Origin: Hydractinia symbiolongicarpus
Lineage: Eukaryota; Cnidaria; Hydrozoa; Anthoathecata; Hydractiniidae
DNA length: 64,000 bases
Direction of reading: 5' to 3'
NCBI RefSeq assembly: GCF_029227915.1
Contig: NC_079876.1
Location: forward strand, 3,350,001 to 3,414,000
In this document: positions 1 to 11,491 of the stretch, piece by piece
How positions within the stretch are numbered: position 1 is the stretch's first letter
Layout: every line of letters starts with the position of its first letter
Notes under the pieces: generated by a model
The model's input: only the letters and a program-made list of their open reading frames with translations
Told to the model about the DNA's origin: nothing
The model's database searches: none
Position numbers and translations under genes: made by a program

Positions 1-207
1 TATTGATGAGACGCTGAATAAAAGAAGTTTAATCGCCGGCAAACAAAAACCCGCGACTTCCCGTAAATCCTGGACTCTGCCCGTATAGTCAAAAGTATAC
101 AAAGAAAGTACCCAGGGAGTAAACTCCTTTCCCGAACGATTTTTTAAATTATTTTTTCACCACTAAAACGCATGAGACTTGTAGTTTTCAAAAATGTTTT
201 CATTTTT

Positions 208-410
208 GATGAGACGCTGAATAAAAGAAGTTTAATCGCGGGCAAACGAAAACCTGCGATTTCCAGTAAATCCCGGACTCGGCCGGTATAGTCAAAAGTA
301 TACAAAGAAAGTACCCACGGTGTAAACTCATTTCCCGAACGATTTTTTAAATTATTATTTCACCACTAAAGCCCTTGAGACTTGTAGTATTTAAAAATAT
401 TTTCATTTTT
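208..410 (+). repeat. Reference class A satellite monomer (203 bp)
   Basis: A full-length monomer phased from gatgagacgc to the base before the next one. Class A is marked by ctgaataaaagaag near the start, gactcgg in the middle and gtcaaaagtatac after the conserved cccgtatag. This copy carries the local variants cgcgggcaaacg and ggccggtatag, which recur together at about 3.28, 3.89, 4.30, 5.11, 9.33, 11.35, 13.56 and 17.57 kb. They therefore behave as a haplotype of one HOR position. Class A is the commonest class in the window. Confidence 0.95.
286..303. other. Conserved short dyad (GTATA, 8-base spacer, TATAC) in the monomer
   Basis: Within gtatagtcaaaagtatac the two five-base ends are perfect reverse complements around an eight-base spacer. 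Class B keeps the dyad with a different spacer (gtcgaatg). Almost every full-length monomer retains both arms. The 192-bp variant has lost the spacer and right arm. Dyads in satellites have been discussed as possible non-B DNA or protein-binding sites; no function is shown here. Confidence 0.7.
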
Positions 411-613
411 GATGAGACGCTGAATAAAAGAAGTTTAATCGCCGGCAAACGAAAACCCGCGACTTCCCGTAAATCCCGGACTCGGCCCGTATAGTCAAAA
501 GTATACAAAGAAGGTACCCAGGGAGTAAACTCATTTCCCGAACGATTTTATAAATTATTTTTTCACCACTAAAACGCATGAGACTTGTAGTTTTCAGAAA
601 TGTTTTCATTTTT

Positions 614-816
614 GATGAGACGCTTAATGAAAGTGGTTTAATTGCCAGCAAACGAAAACCCGCGATTTCCCGTAAATCCCGGGCTTGGCCCGTATAGTCG
701 AATGTATACAAAGAAAGTACCATGTGAGTAAACTCATTTCCAAAACGATTTTTTAAATTATCTTTTCACCACTAAAACGCATGAAACTTGTAGTTTTCAA
801 AAATGTTTTCATTTTT
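614..816 (+). repeat. Reference class B satellite monomer (203 bp)
   Basis: Class B has cttaatgaaag followed by tggtttaat or aggtttaat, then gggcttggcccg, gtcgaatgtatac and usually ccctgtgag (ccatgtgag in this copy). These variants sit up to about 110 bp apart but travel together in most copies, for example near 1.23, 2.04, 7.10, 8.90, 15.54, 22.20, 40.56, 46.17 and 61.19 kb. Class B is interspersed among class A monomers rather than forming its own block. Mixed monomers also occur, for example class A starts with gggcttgg near 33.2 kb. Confidence 0.9.
689..702 (-). other. CENP-B-box-like motif in class B monomers (imperfect)
   Basis: Read on the minus strand, the class B sequence is ttcgactatacggg. 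The essential CENP-B box pattern is TTCG, four bases, A, two bases, CGGG. Here both ends and the internal A are present, but the first spacer is three bases instead of four. Class A monomers lack the TTCG half because they read gtcaaaag. The one-base spacing fault makes binding by a canonical CENP-B doubtful, so this is a resemblance only. Confidence 0.3.
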
Positions 817-1018
817 GATGAGACGCTGAATAAAAGAAGTTTAATCGCCGGCAAACGAAAACCCGCCATTTCCCGTAAACTCCGGACTCGACCGGTATAG
901 TCAAAAGTATACAAAGAAAGTACCCAGGGAGTAAACTCATTTTCTGAACGATTTTTTATATTATTTTTTTACCACTAAACGCATGAGACTTGTAGTTTTC
1001 AAAAATATTTTCATATTT
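817..1018 (+). repeat. Reference class C satellite monomer (202 bp)
   Basis: The 5' part is class A-like. The AT-rich part is distinctive: ttttttatattattttttt, then accactaaacgcatgag (one A fewer than usual), then aaaatattttcatatttg running into gatgggacgc of the next monomer. The one-base loss explains the 202-bp length. The same set recurs near 24.54, 25.36, 26.98, 27.58, 28.19, 29.00, 31.43, 36.50, 37.31, 39.47, 40.28, 41.64, 42.05, 42.66, 43.07 and 44.28 kb. Some later copies carry gaagggacg instead of gatgggacg. I did not see the full set after about 44.5 kb. Confidence 0.85.
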
Positions 1019-4000
1019 GATGGGACGCTGAATAAAAGAAGTTTAATCGCCGGCAAACGAAAATCCGCGATTTCCCGTAAATCCCGGACTCGGTCCGTAT
1101 AATCAAAAGTATACAAAGAAAGTACCCAGGGAGTAAACTCATTTCCCGAACGATTTTTTAAATTTTTTTTCACCACTAAAACGCATGAGACTTGTAGTTT
1201 TCAAAAATGTTTTCATTTTTGATGAGACGCTTAATGAAAGAGGTTAAATCGCCGGAAAACGAAAACCCGCGATTTCACGTAAATCCCGGGCTTGACCCGT
1301 ATAGTCGAATGTATACAAAGAAAGTACCCTGTGAGTAAACTCGTTTCCAGAACGATTTTTTAAATTATTTTTTCACCACTAAAATGCATAAGACTTGTAG
1401 TTTTTTAAAATGTTTTCATTTTTGATGAAACGCGGAATAAAAGCAGTTTAATCGCCGGCAAACGAAAACCTGCGATTTCCCGTAAATCCCGGACTCGGTC
1501 CGTATAGTCAAAAGCATACAAAGAAAGTACCCAGGGAGTAAACTCATTTCCAGAACGATTTTTTAAATTATTTTTTCACCACTAAAACGCATGAGACTTG
1601 TAGTTTTCAAAAATGTTTTCATTTTTGATGAGACGCTGAATAAAAGAAGTTTAATCGCCGGGAAACGAAAACCTGCGATTTCCCGTAAATCCCGGACTCG
1701 GCACGTATAGTCAAAAGTATACAAAGAAAGTACCCAGGGAGTAAACTCATTTCCCAAACGATTATTTAAATTATTATTTCACCACTAAAGCCCATGAGAC
1801 TTGTAGTTTTTAAAAAAGTTTTCATTTTTGATGAGACGCTGAATAAAAGAAGTTTAATCGCCGGCAAACGAAAATCCGCGATTTCCCGTAAATCCCGGAC
1901 TCGGCCCGTATAATCAAAAGTATACAAAGAAAGTACCCAGCGAGTAAACTCATTTCCCGAACGATTTTTTAAATTTTTTTTCACCACTAAAACGCATGAG
2001 ACTTGTAGTTTTCAAAAATGTTTTCATTTTTGATGAGACGCTTAATGAAAGAGGTTTAATCGCCGGAAAACGAAAACCCGGGATTTCACGTAAATCCCGG
2101 GCTTGGCCCGTATAGTCGAATGTATACAAAGAAAGTACCCTGTGAGTAAACTCGTTTCCAGAACGATTTTTTAAATTATTTTTTCACCACTAAAATGCAT
2201 AAGACTTGTAGTTTTTAAAAATGTTTTCATTTTTGATGAAACGCGGAATAAAAGAAGTTTAATCGCCGGCAAACGAAAACCCGCGATTTCCCGTAAATCC
2301 CGGCTTGGCCCGTATAGTCAAAAGTATACAAAGAAAGTACCCAGGGAGTAAACTCATTTCCCGAACGATTTTTTAAATTATTTTTTCACCACTAAAACGC
2401 ATGAGACTTGTTGTTTTCAAAAATGTTTTCATTTTTGATGAGACGCAGAATAAAAGCAGTTTAATCGCCGGCAATCGAAAACCTGCGATTTCCCGTAAAT
2501 CCCGGACTCGGTCCGTATAGTCAAAAGCATACAAAGAAAGTACCCAGGGAGTAAACTCATTTCCAGAACGATTTTTTAAATTATTTTTTCACCACTAAAA
2601 CGCATGAGACTTGTAGTTTTCAAAAATGTTTTCATTTTTGATGAGACGCTGAATAAAAGAAGTTTAATCGCCGGGAAACGAAAACCTGCGATTTCCCGTA
2701 AATCCCGGACTCGGCACGTATAGTCAAAAGTATACAAAGAAAGTACCCAGGGAGTAAACTCATTTCCCAAAGGATTATTTAAATTATTATTTCACCACTA
2801 AAGCCCATGAGACTTGTAGTTTTTAAAAATGTTTTCATTTTTGATGAGACGCTGAATAAAAGAAGTTTAATCGCCGGCAAACGAAAACCCGCGATTTTCC
2901 GTAAATCCTGGACTCGGCCGGTATAGTCAAAAGTATACAAAGAAAGTACCCACGGTGTAAACTCATTTCCCGAACGATTTTTTAAGTTATTATTTCACCA
3001 CTAAAGCCCATGAGACTTGTAGTATTTAAAAATATTTTCATTTTTGATGAGACGCTGAATAAAAGAAGTTTAATCGCCGGCAAACGAAAACCCGCGACTT
3101 CCCGTAAATCCCGGACTCGGCCCGTATAGTCAAAAGTATACAAAGAAAGTACCCAGGGAGTAAACTCCTTTCCCGAACGATTTTTTAAATTATTTTTTCA
3201 CCACTAAAACGCATGAGACTTGTAGTTTTCAAAAATGTTTTCATTTTTGATGAGACGCTGAATAAAAGAAGTTTAATCGCGGGCAAACGAAAACCTGCGA
3301 TTTCCAGTAAATCCCGGACTCGGTCGGTATAGTCAAAAGTATACAAAGAAAGTACCCACGGTGTAAACTCATTTCCCGAACGATTTTTTAAATTATTATT
3401 TCACCACTAAAGCCCATGAGACTTGTAGTATTTAAAAATATTTTCATTTTTGATGAGACGCTGAATAAAAGAAGTTTAATCGCCGGCAAACGAAAACCCG
3501 CGACTTCCCGTAAATCCCGGACTCGGCCCGTATAGTCAAAAGTATACAAAGAAAGTACCCAGGGAGTAAACTCATTTCCCGAACGATTTTATAAATTATT
3601 TTTTCACCACTAAAACGCATGAGACTTGTAGTTTTCAAAAATGTTTTCATTTTTGATGAGACGTTGAATAAAAGAAGTTTAATCGCCGGCAAACGAAAAC
3701 CTGCGATTTCCCGAAAATCCCAGACTCGGCTCGTATAGTCAAAAGTATACAAAGAAAGTAACCAGTGAGTAAACTCATTTCCCGAACGAATTTTTAAATT
3801 ATTATTTCACCACTAAAGCCCATGAGACTTGTAGTTTTTAAAAATGTTTTCATTTTTGATGAGACGCTGAATAAAAGAAGTTTAATCGCGGGCAAACGAA
3901 AACCTGCGATTTCCAGTAAATCCCGGACTCGGCCGGTATAGTCAAAAGTATACAAAGAAAGTACCCACGGTGTAAACTCATTTCCCGAACGATTTTTCAA

Positions 4001-5251
4001 ATTATTATTTCACCACTAAAGCCCATGAGACTTGTAGTATTTAAAAATATTTTCATTATTGATGAGACGCTGAATAAAAGAAGTTTAATCGCCGGCAAAC
4101 AAAAACCCGCGACTTCCCGTAAATCCTGGACTCGGCCCGTATAGTCAAAAGTATACAAAGAAAGTACCCAGGGAGTAAACTCCTTTCCCGAACGATTTTT
4201 TAAATTATTTTTTCACCACTAAAACGCATGAGACTTGTAGTTTTCAAAAATGTTTTCATTTTTGATGAGACGCTGAATAAAAGAAGTTTAATCGCGGGCA
4301 AACGAAAACCTGCGATTTCCAGTAAATCCTGGACTCGGCCGGTATAGTCAAAAGTATACAAAGAAAGTACCCACGGTGTAAACTCATTTCCCGAACGATT
4401 TTTTAAATTATTATTTCACCACTAAAGCCCTTGAGACTTGTAGTATTTAAAAATATTTTCATTTTTGATGAGACGCTGAATAAAAGAAGTTTAATCGCCG
4501 GCAAACGAAAACCCGCGACTTCCCGTAAATCCCGGACTCGGCCCGTATAGTCAAAAGTATACAAAGAAAGTACCCAGGGAGTAAACTCATTTCCCGAACG
4601 ATTTTATAAATTATTTTTTCACCACTAAAACGCATGAGACTTGTAGTTTTCAAAAATGTTTTCATTTTTGATGAGACGTTGAATAAAAGAAGTTTAATCG
4701 CCGGCAAACGAAAACCTGCGATTTCCCGTAAATCCCAGACTCGGCCCGTATAGTCAAAAGTATACAAAGAAAGTAACCAGTGAGTAAACTCATTTCCCGA
4801 ACGAATTTTTAAATTATTATTTCACCACTAAAGCCCATGAGACTTGTAGTTTTAAAAAATGTTTTCATTTTTGATGAGACGCTGAATAAAAGAAGTTTAA
4901 TCGCCGGCAAACGAAAACCCGCCATTTCCCGTAAACCCTGGACTCGGCCCGTATAATCAAAAGTATACAAAGAAAGTACCCAGGGAGTAAACTCATTTCC
5001 CGAACGATTTTTTAAATTATTTTTTCACCACTAAAACGCATGAGACTTGTAGTTTTTAAAAATGTTTTCATTTTTAATGAGACGCTGAATAAAAGAAGTT
5101 TAATCGCGGGCAAACGAAAACCTGCGATTTCCAGTAAATCCCGGACTCGGCCGGTATAGTCAAAAGTATACAAAGAAAGTACCCAGGGTGTAAACTCATT
5201 TCCCGAACGATTTTTTAAATTATTATTTCACCACTAAAGCCCATGAGACTT

Positions 5252-7259
5252 GTAGTATTTAAAAATATTTTCATTTTTGATGAGACGCTGAATAAAAGAA
5301 GTTTAATCGCCGGCAAACGAAAACCCGCCATTTCCCGTAAACCCTGGACTCGGCCCGTATAATCAAAAGTATACAAAGAAAGTACCCAGGGAGTAAACTC
5401 ATTTCCCGAACGATTTTTAAAATTATTTTTTCACCACTAAAACGCATGAGACTTGTAGTTTTCAAAAAGGTTTTCATTTTTGATGAGACACTGAATAAAA
5501 GAAGTTTAATCGCCGGCAAACAAAAACCCGCGATTTCCCGTAAATCCCGGACTCGGCCCGTATAGTCAAAAGTATACAAAGAAAGTACCCAGGGTGTAAA
5601 CTCATTTCCCGAACGATTTTTTAAATTATTATTTCACCACTAAAGCCCATGAGACTTGTAGTTTTTAAAAATGTTTTCATTTTTGATGAGACGCTGAATA
5701 AAAGAAGTTTAAACGCCGGCAAACGAAAACCCGCGACTTCCCGTAAATCCCGGACTCGGCCCGTATAGTCAAAAGTATACAAAGAAAGTACCCAGGGACT
5801 AAACTCATTTCCCGAACGATTTTTTAAAATATTTTTTCACCACTAAAACGCATGAGACTTGTAGTTTTCAAAAATGTTTTCAATTTTGAGGAGACGCTGA
5901 ATAAAAGAAGTTTAATCGCCGGCAAACGAAAACCTGCGATTTCCCGTAAATCCCGGACTCGGCCCGTATAGTAAAGAAAGTACCCGGGATGTAAACTCAT
6001 TTCCCGAACGATTTTTTAAATTATTATTTCACCACTAAAACCCATGAGACTTGTAGTTTTTAAAAATGTTTTCATTTTTGATGAGACGCTGAATAAAAGA
6101 AGTTTAATCGCCGGCAAACAAAAACCCGCGATTTCCCGTAAATCCCGGACTCGGCCCGTGTAGTCAAAAGTATACAAAGAAAGTACCCAGGGTGTAAAGT
6201 CATTTCCCGAACGATTTTTTAAATTATTATTTCACCACTAAAGCCCATGAGACTTGTAGTTTTTAAAAATGTTTTCATTTTTGATGAGACGCTGAATAAA
6301 AGAAGTTTAAACGCCGGCAAACGAAAACCCGCGACTTCCCGTAAATCCCGGACTCGGCCCGTATAGTCAAAAGGATACAAAGAAAGTACCCAGGGAGTAA
6401 ACTCATTTCCCGAACGATTTTTTAAAATATTTTTTCACCACTAAAACGCATGAGACTTGTAGTTTTCAAAAATGTTTTCAATTTTGATGAGACGCTGAAT
6501 AAAAGAAGTTTAATCGCCGGCAAACGAAAACCTGCGATTTCCCGTAAATCCCGGACTCGGCCCGTATAGTAAAGAAAGTACCCGGGATGTAAACTCATTT
6601 CCCGAACGATTTTTTAAATTATTATTTCACCACTAAAACCCATGAGACTTATAGTTTTTAAAAATGTTTTCATTTTTGATGAGACGCTGAATAAAAGAAG
6701 TTTAATCGCCGGCAAACGAAAACCCGCCATTTCCCGTAAACCCCGGACTCGGCCCGTATAGTCAAAAGTATACAAAGAAATTACCCATGGAGTAAACTCA
6801 TTTTCCGAACGATTTTTTAAATTATTTTCTCACCACTACAACGCATGAGACTTGTAGTTTTTAAAAATGTTTTCATTTTTGATGAGACGCTGAATAAAAG
6901 AAGTTTAATCGCCGGCAAACGAAAACCCGCCATTTCCCGTAAACCACGGACTCGGCCCGTATAGTCAAAAGTATACAAAGAAAGTACCCAGGGAGTAAAC
7001 TCATTTTCCGAACGATTTTTTAAATTATTTTTTCACCACTACAACGCATGAGACTTTTAGTTTTCAAAAATGTTTTCATTTTTGATGAGACGCTTAATGA
7101 AAGAGGTTTAATCGCCGGCAAACGAAATCCCGCGATTTCCCGTAATTCCCGGGCTTGGCCCGTATAGTCGAATGTATACAAAGAAAGTACCCAGGGAGTA
7201 AACTCATTTCCCGAACGATTTTTTAATTTTTTTTTTCACCACTAAAACGCATGAGACTT
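5252..7259 (+). repeat. 12-monomer-family HOR, copy U1 (2,008 bp, 10 monomers)
   Basis: The copy starts at the variant gtagtatttaaaaatattttc. Ordered markers are taaaccctgg, tcaaaaagg, tttaaacgcc, the 192-bp deletion monomer (5971), cccgtgtagtc, tttaaacgcc with aggatac, a second 192-bp monomer (6569), ttacccatgg, taaaccacgg, and a class B monomer. Compared with the inferred 12-monomer parent it lacks the last two members, those marked gaacaaaag and cgcgggc. Its length equals 8 x 203 + 2 x 192 = 2,008. Confidence 0.92.
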
Positions 7260-9471
7260 GTAGTATTTAAAAATATTTTCATTTTTGATGAGACGCTGAA
7301 TAAAAGAAGTTTAATCGCCGGCAAACGAAAACCCGCCATTTCCCGTAAACCCTGGACTCGGCCCGTATAATCAAAAGTATACAAAGAAAGTACCCAGGGA
7401 GTAAACTCATTTCTTGAACGATTTTTAAAATTATTTTTTCACCACTAAAACGCATGAGACTTGTAGTTTTCAAAAAGGTTTTCATTTTTGATGAGACGCT
7501 GAATAAAAGAAGTTTAATCGCCGGCAAACAAAAACCCGCGATTTCCCGTAAATCCCGGACTCGGCCCGTATAGTCAAAAGTATACAAAGAAAGTACCCAG
7601 GGTGTAAACTCATTTCCCGAACGATTTTTTAAATTATTATTTCACCACTAAAGCCCATGAGACTTGTAGTTTTTAAAAATGTTTTCATTTTTGATGAGAC
7701 GCTGAATAAAAGAAGTTTAAACGCCGGCAAACGAAAACCCGCGACTTCCCGTAAATCCCGGACTCGGCCCGTATAGTCAAAAGTATACAAAGAAAGTACC
7801 CAGGGACTAAACTCATTTCCCGAACGATTTTTTAAAATATTTTTTCACCACTAAAACGCATGAGACTTGTAGTTTTCAAAAATGTTTTCAATTTTGAGGA
7901 GACGCTGAATAAAAGAAGTTTAATCGCCGGCAAACGAAAACCTGCGATTTCCCGTAAATCCCGGACTCGGCCCGTATAGTAAAGAAAGTACCCGGGATGT
8001 AAACTCATTTCCCGAACGATTTTTTAAATTATTATTTCACCACTAAAACCCATGAGACTTGTAGTTTTTAAAAATGTTTTCATTTTTGATGAGACGCTGA
8101 ATAAAAGAAGTTTAATCGCCGGCAAACAAAACCCCGCGATTTCCCGTAAATCCCGGACTCGGCCCGTGTAGTCAAAAGTATACAAAGAAAGTACCCAGGG
8201 TGTAAACTCATTTCCCGAACGATTTTTTAAATTATTATTTCACCACTAAAGCCCATGAGATTTGTAGTTTTTAAAAATGTTTTCATTTTTGATGAGACGC
8301 TGAATAAAAGAAGTTTAAACGCCGACAAACGAAAACCCGCGACTTCCCGTAAATCCCGGACTCGGCCCGTATAGTCAAAAGGATACAAATAAAGTACCCA
8401 GGGAGTAAACTCATTTCCCGAACGATTTTTTAAAATATTTTTTCACCACTAAAACGCATGAGACTTGTAGTTTTCAAAAATGTTTTCAATTTTGATGAGA
8501 CGCTGAATAAAAGAAGTTTAATCGCCGGCAAACGAAAACCTGCGATTTCCCGTAAATCCCGGACTCGGCCCGTATAGTAAAGAAAGTACCCGGGATGTAA
8601 ACTCATTTCCCGAACGATTTTTTAAATTATTATTTCACCACTAAAACCCATGAGACTTATAGTTTTTAAAAATGTTTTCATTTTTGATGAGACGCTGAAT
8701 AAAAGAAGTTTAATCGCCGGCAAACGAAAACCCGCCATTTCCCGTAAACCACGGACTCGGCCCGTATAGTCAAAAGTATACAAAGAAAGTACCCAGGGAG
8801 TAAACTCATTTTCCGAACGATTTTTTAAATTATTTTTTCACCACTACAACGCATGAGACTTTTAGTTTTCAAAAATGTTTTCATTTTTGATGAGACGCTT
8901 AATGAAAGAGGTTTAATCGCCGGCAAACGAAATCCCGCGATTTCCCGTAATTCCCGGGCTTGGCCCGTATAGTCGAATGTATACAAAGAAAGTACCCAGG
9001 GAGTAAACTCAATTCCCGAACGATTTTTTAATTTTTTTTTTCACCACTAAAACGCATGAGACTTGTAGTTTTTAAAAATGTTTTCATTTTTGATGAGACG
9101 CTGAACAAAAGAAGTTTAATCGCCGGCAAACGAAAACCCGCCATTTCCCGTAAACCCCGGACTCGGCCCGTATAGTCAAAAGTATACAAAGAAATTACCC
9201 AGGGAGTAAACTCATTTTCCGAACGATTTTTTAAATTATTTTTTTCACCACTAAAACGCATGAGACTTGTAGTTTTTAAAAATGTTTTCATTTTTGATGA
9301 GACGCTGAATAAAAGAAGTTTAATCGCGGGCAAACGAAAACCTGCGATTTCCAGTAAATCCCGGACTCGGCCGGTATAGTCAAAAGTATACAAAGAAAGT
9401 ACCCAGGGTGTAAACTCATTTCCCGAACGATTTTTTAAATTATTATTTCACCACTAAAGCCCATGAGACTT
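7260..9471 (+). repeat. 12-monomer-family HOR, copy U2 (2,212 bp, 11 monomers)
   Basis: Same marker order as the first copy, with 192-bp monomers at 7979 and 8577. It lacks the ttacccatgg member but keeps taaaccacgg, class B, gaacaaaag and cgcgggc. Its length is 9 x 203 + 2 x 192 = 2,211 plus one extra T in the T-run near 9240, which gives 2,212 as observed. Confidence 0.92.
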
Positions 9472-11491
9472 GTAGTATTTAAAAATATTTTCATTTTTGA
9501 TGAGACGCTGAATAAAAGAAGTTTAATCGCCGGCAAACGAAAACCCGCCATTTCCCGTAAACCCTGGACTCGGCCCGTATAATCAAAAGTATACAAAGAA
9601 AGTACCCAGGGAGTAAACTCATTTCCCGAACGATTTTTAAAATTATTTTTTCACCACTAAAACGCATGAGACTTGTAGTTTTCAAAAAGGTTTTCATTTT
9701 TGATGAGACGCTGAATAAAAGAAGGCTAATCGCCGGCAAACAAAAACCCGCGATTTCCCGTAAATCCCGGACTCGGCCCGTATAGTCAAAAGTATACAAA
9801 GAAAGTACCCAGGGTGTAAACTCATTTCCCGAACGATTTTTTAAATTATTATTTCACCACTAAAGCCCATGAGACTTGTAGTTTTTAAAAATGTTTTCAT
9901 TTTTGATGAGACGCTGAATAAAAGAAGTTTAAACGCCGGCAAACGAAAACCCGCGACTTCCCGTAAATGCCGGACTCGGCCCGTATAGTCAAAAGGATAC
10001 AAAGAAAGTACCCAGGGACTAAACTCATTTCCCGAACGATTTTTTAAATTATTATTTCACCACTAAAACCCATGAGACTTGTAGTTTTTAAAAATGTTTT
10101 CATTTTTGATGAGACGCTGAATAAAAGAAGTTTAATCGCCGGCAAACAAAACCCCGCGATTTCCCGTAAATCCCGGACTCGGCCCGTGTAGTCAAAAGTA
10201 TATAAAGAAAGTACCCAGGGTGTAAACTCATTTCCCGAACGATTTTTTAAATTATTATTTCACCACTAAAGCCCATGAGACTTGTAGTTTTTAAAAATGT
10301 TTTCATTTTTGATGAGACGCTGAATAAAAGAAGTTTAAACGCCGGCAAACGAAAACCCGCGACTTCCCGTAAATCCCGGACTCGGCCCGTATAGTCAAAA
10401 GGATACAAATAAAGTACCCAGGGAGTAAACTCATTTCCCGAACGATTTTTTAAAATATTTTTTCACCACTAAAACGCATGAGACTTGTAGTTTTCAAAAA
10501 TGTTTTCAATTTTGATGAGACGCTGAATAAAAGAAGTTTAATCGCCGGCAAACGAAAACCTGCGATTTCCCGTAAATCCCGGACTCGGCCCGTATAGTAA
10601 AGAAAGTACCCGGGATGTAAACTCATTTCCCGAACGATTTTTTAAATTATTATTTCACCACTAAAACCCATGAGACTTATAGTTTTTAAAAATGTTTTCA
10701 TTTTTGATGAGACGCTGAATAAAAGAAGTTTAATCGCCGGCAAACGAAAACCCGCCATTTCCCGTAAACCACGGACTCGGCCCGTATAGTCAAAAGTATA
10801 CAAAGAAAGTACCCAGGGAGTAAACTCATTTTCCGAACGATTTTTTAAATTATTTTTTCACCAATACAACGCATGAGACTTTTAGTTTTCAAAAATGTTT
10901 TCATTTTTGATGAGACGCTTAATGAAAGAGGTTTAATCGCCGGCAAACGAAATCCCGCGATTTCCCGTAATTCCCGGGCTTGGCCCGTATAGTCGAATGT
11001 ATACAAAGAAAGTACCCAGGGAGTAAACTCATTTCCCGAACGATTTTTTAATTTTTTTTTTCACCACTAAAACGCATGAGACTTGTAGTTTTTAAAAATG
11101 TTTTCATTTTTGATGAGACGCTGAACAAAAGAAGTTTAATCGCCGGCAAACGAAAACCCGCCATTTCCCGTAAACCCCGGACTCGGCCCGTATAGTCAAA
11201 AGTATACAAAGAAATTACCCAGGGAGTAAACTCATTTTCCGAACGATTTTTTAAATTATTTTTTTCACCACTAAAACGCATGAGACTTGTAGTTTTTAAA
11301 AATGTTTTCATTTTTGATGAGACGCTGAATAAAAGAAGTTTAATCGCGGGCAAACGAAAACCTGCGATTTCCAGTAAATCCCGGACTCGGCCGGTATAGT
11401 CAAAAGTATACAAAGAAAGTACCCAGGGTGTAAACTCATTTCCCGAACGATTTTTTAAATTATTATTTCACCACTAAAGCCCATGAGACTT
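9472..11491 (+). repeat. 12-monomer-family HOR, copy U3 (2,020 bp, 10 monomers)
   Basis: Identical in plan to the preceding copy, including the extra T near 11,260, but one 192-bp monomer is gone. Around 10,030 the gcgactt/aggatac monomer runs straight into the monomer that should follow the first deletion-type member. Only one 192-bp monomer remains (10597). 2,212 minus 192 is exactly 2,020, so this copy is the previous type minus one whole monomer. Confidence 0.92.

Larger units (their letters stand above)
1..5251 (+). repeat. Block of 5-monomer HOR units (about 1,015 bp)
   Basis: The rare variant ctccttt replaces ctcattt at 124, 3165 and 4180; the last two are 1,015 bp (5 x 203) apart. 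The pair gcccttgag plus gtagtattt occurs at 371 and 4428, 4,057 bp apart (20 monomers minus 3 bp). A second set of linked variants is offset by 1,013 bp between about 1.56 and 2.58 kb. The block therefore consists of 5-monomer units and their deletion or conversion derivatives. It contains all three monomer classes and no gene. Confidence 0.85.

Noticed and set aside
400-440. Hammerhead ribozyme core, suggested by ttgatgagacgctgaa, since some satellites encode hammerheads
   Set aside because: The conserved C before TGATGA is a T, no stem II can pair after it, and the cgaaa further on is not framed by complementary arms. No self-cleaving fold is supported.
689-710. RNA polymerase III B-box (tRNA- or SINE-like origin of the monomer)
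   Set aside because: Only the central tcgaat of class B agrees with the B-box consensus; the flanking bases do not, and no A-box or tRNA-like fold is seen upstream.
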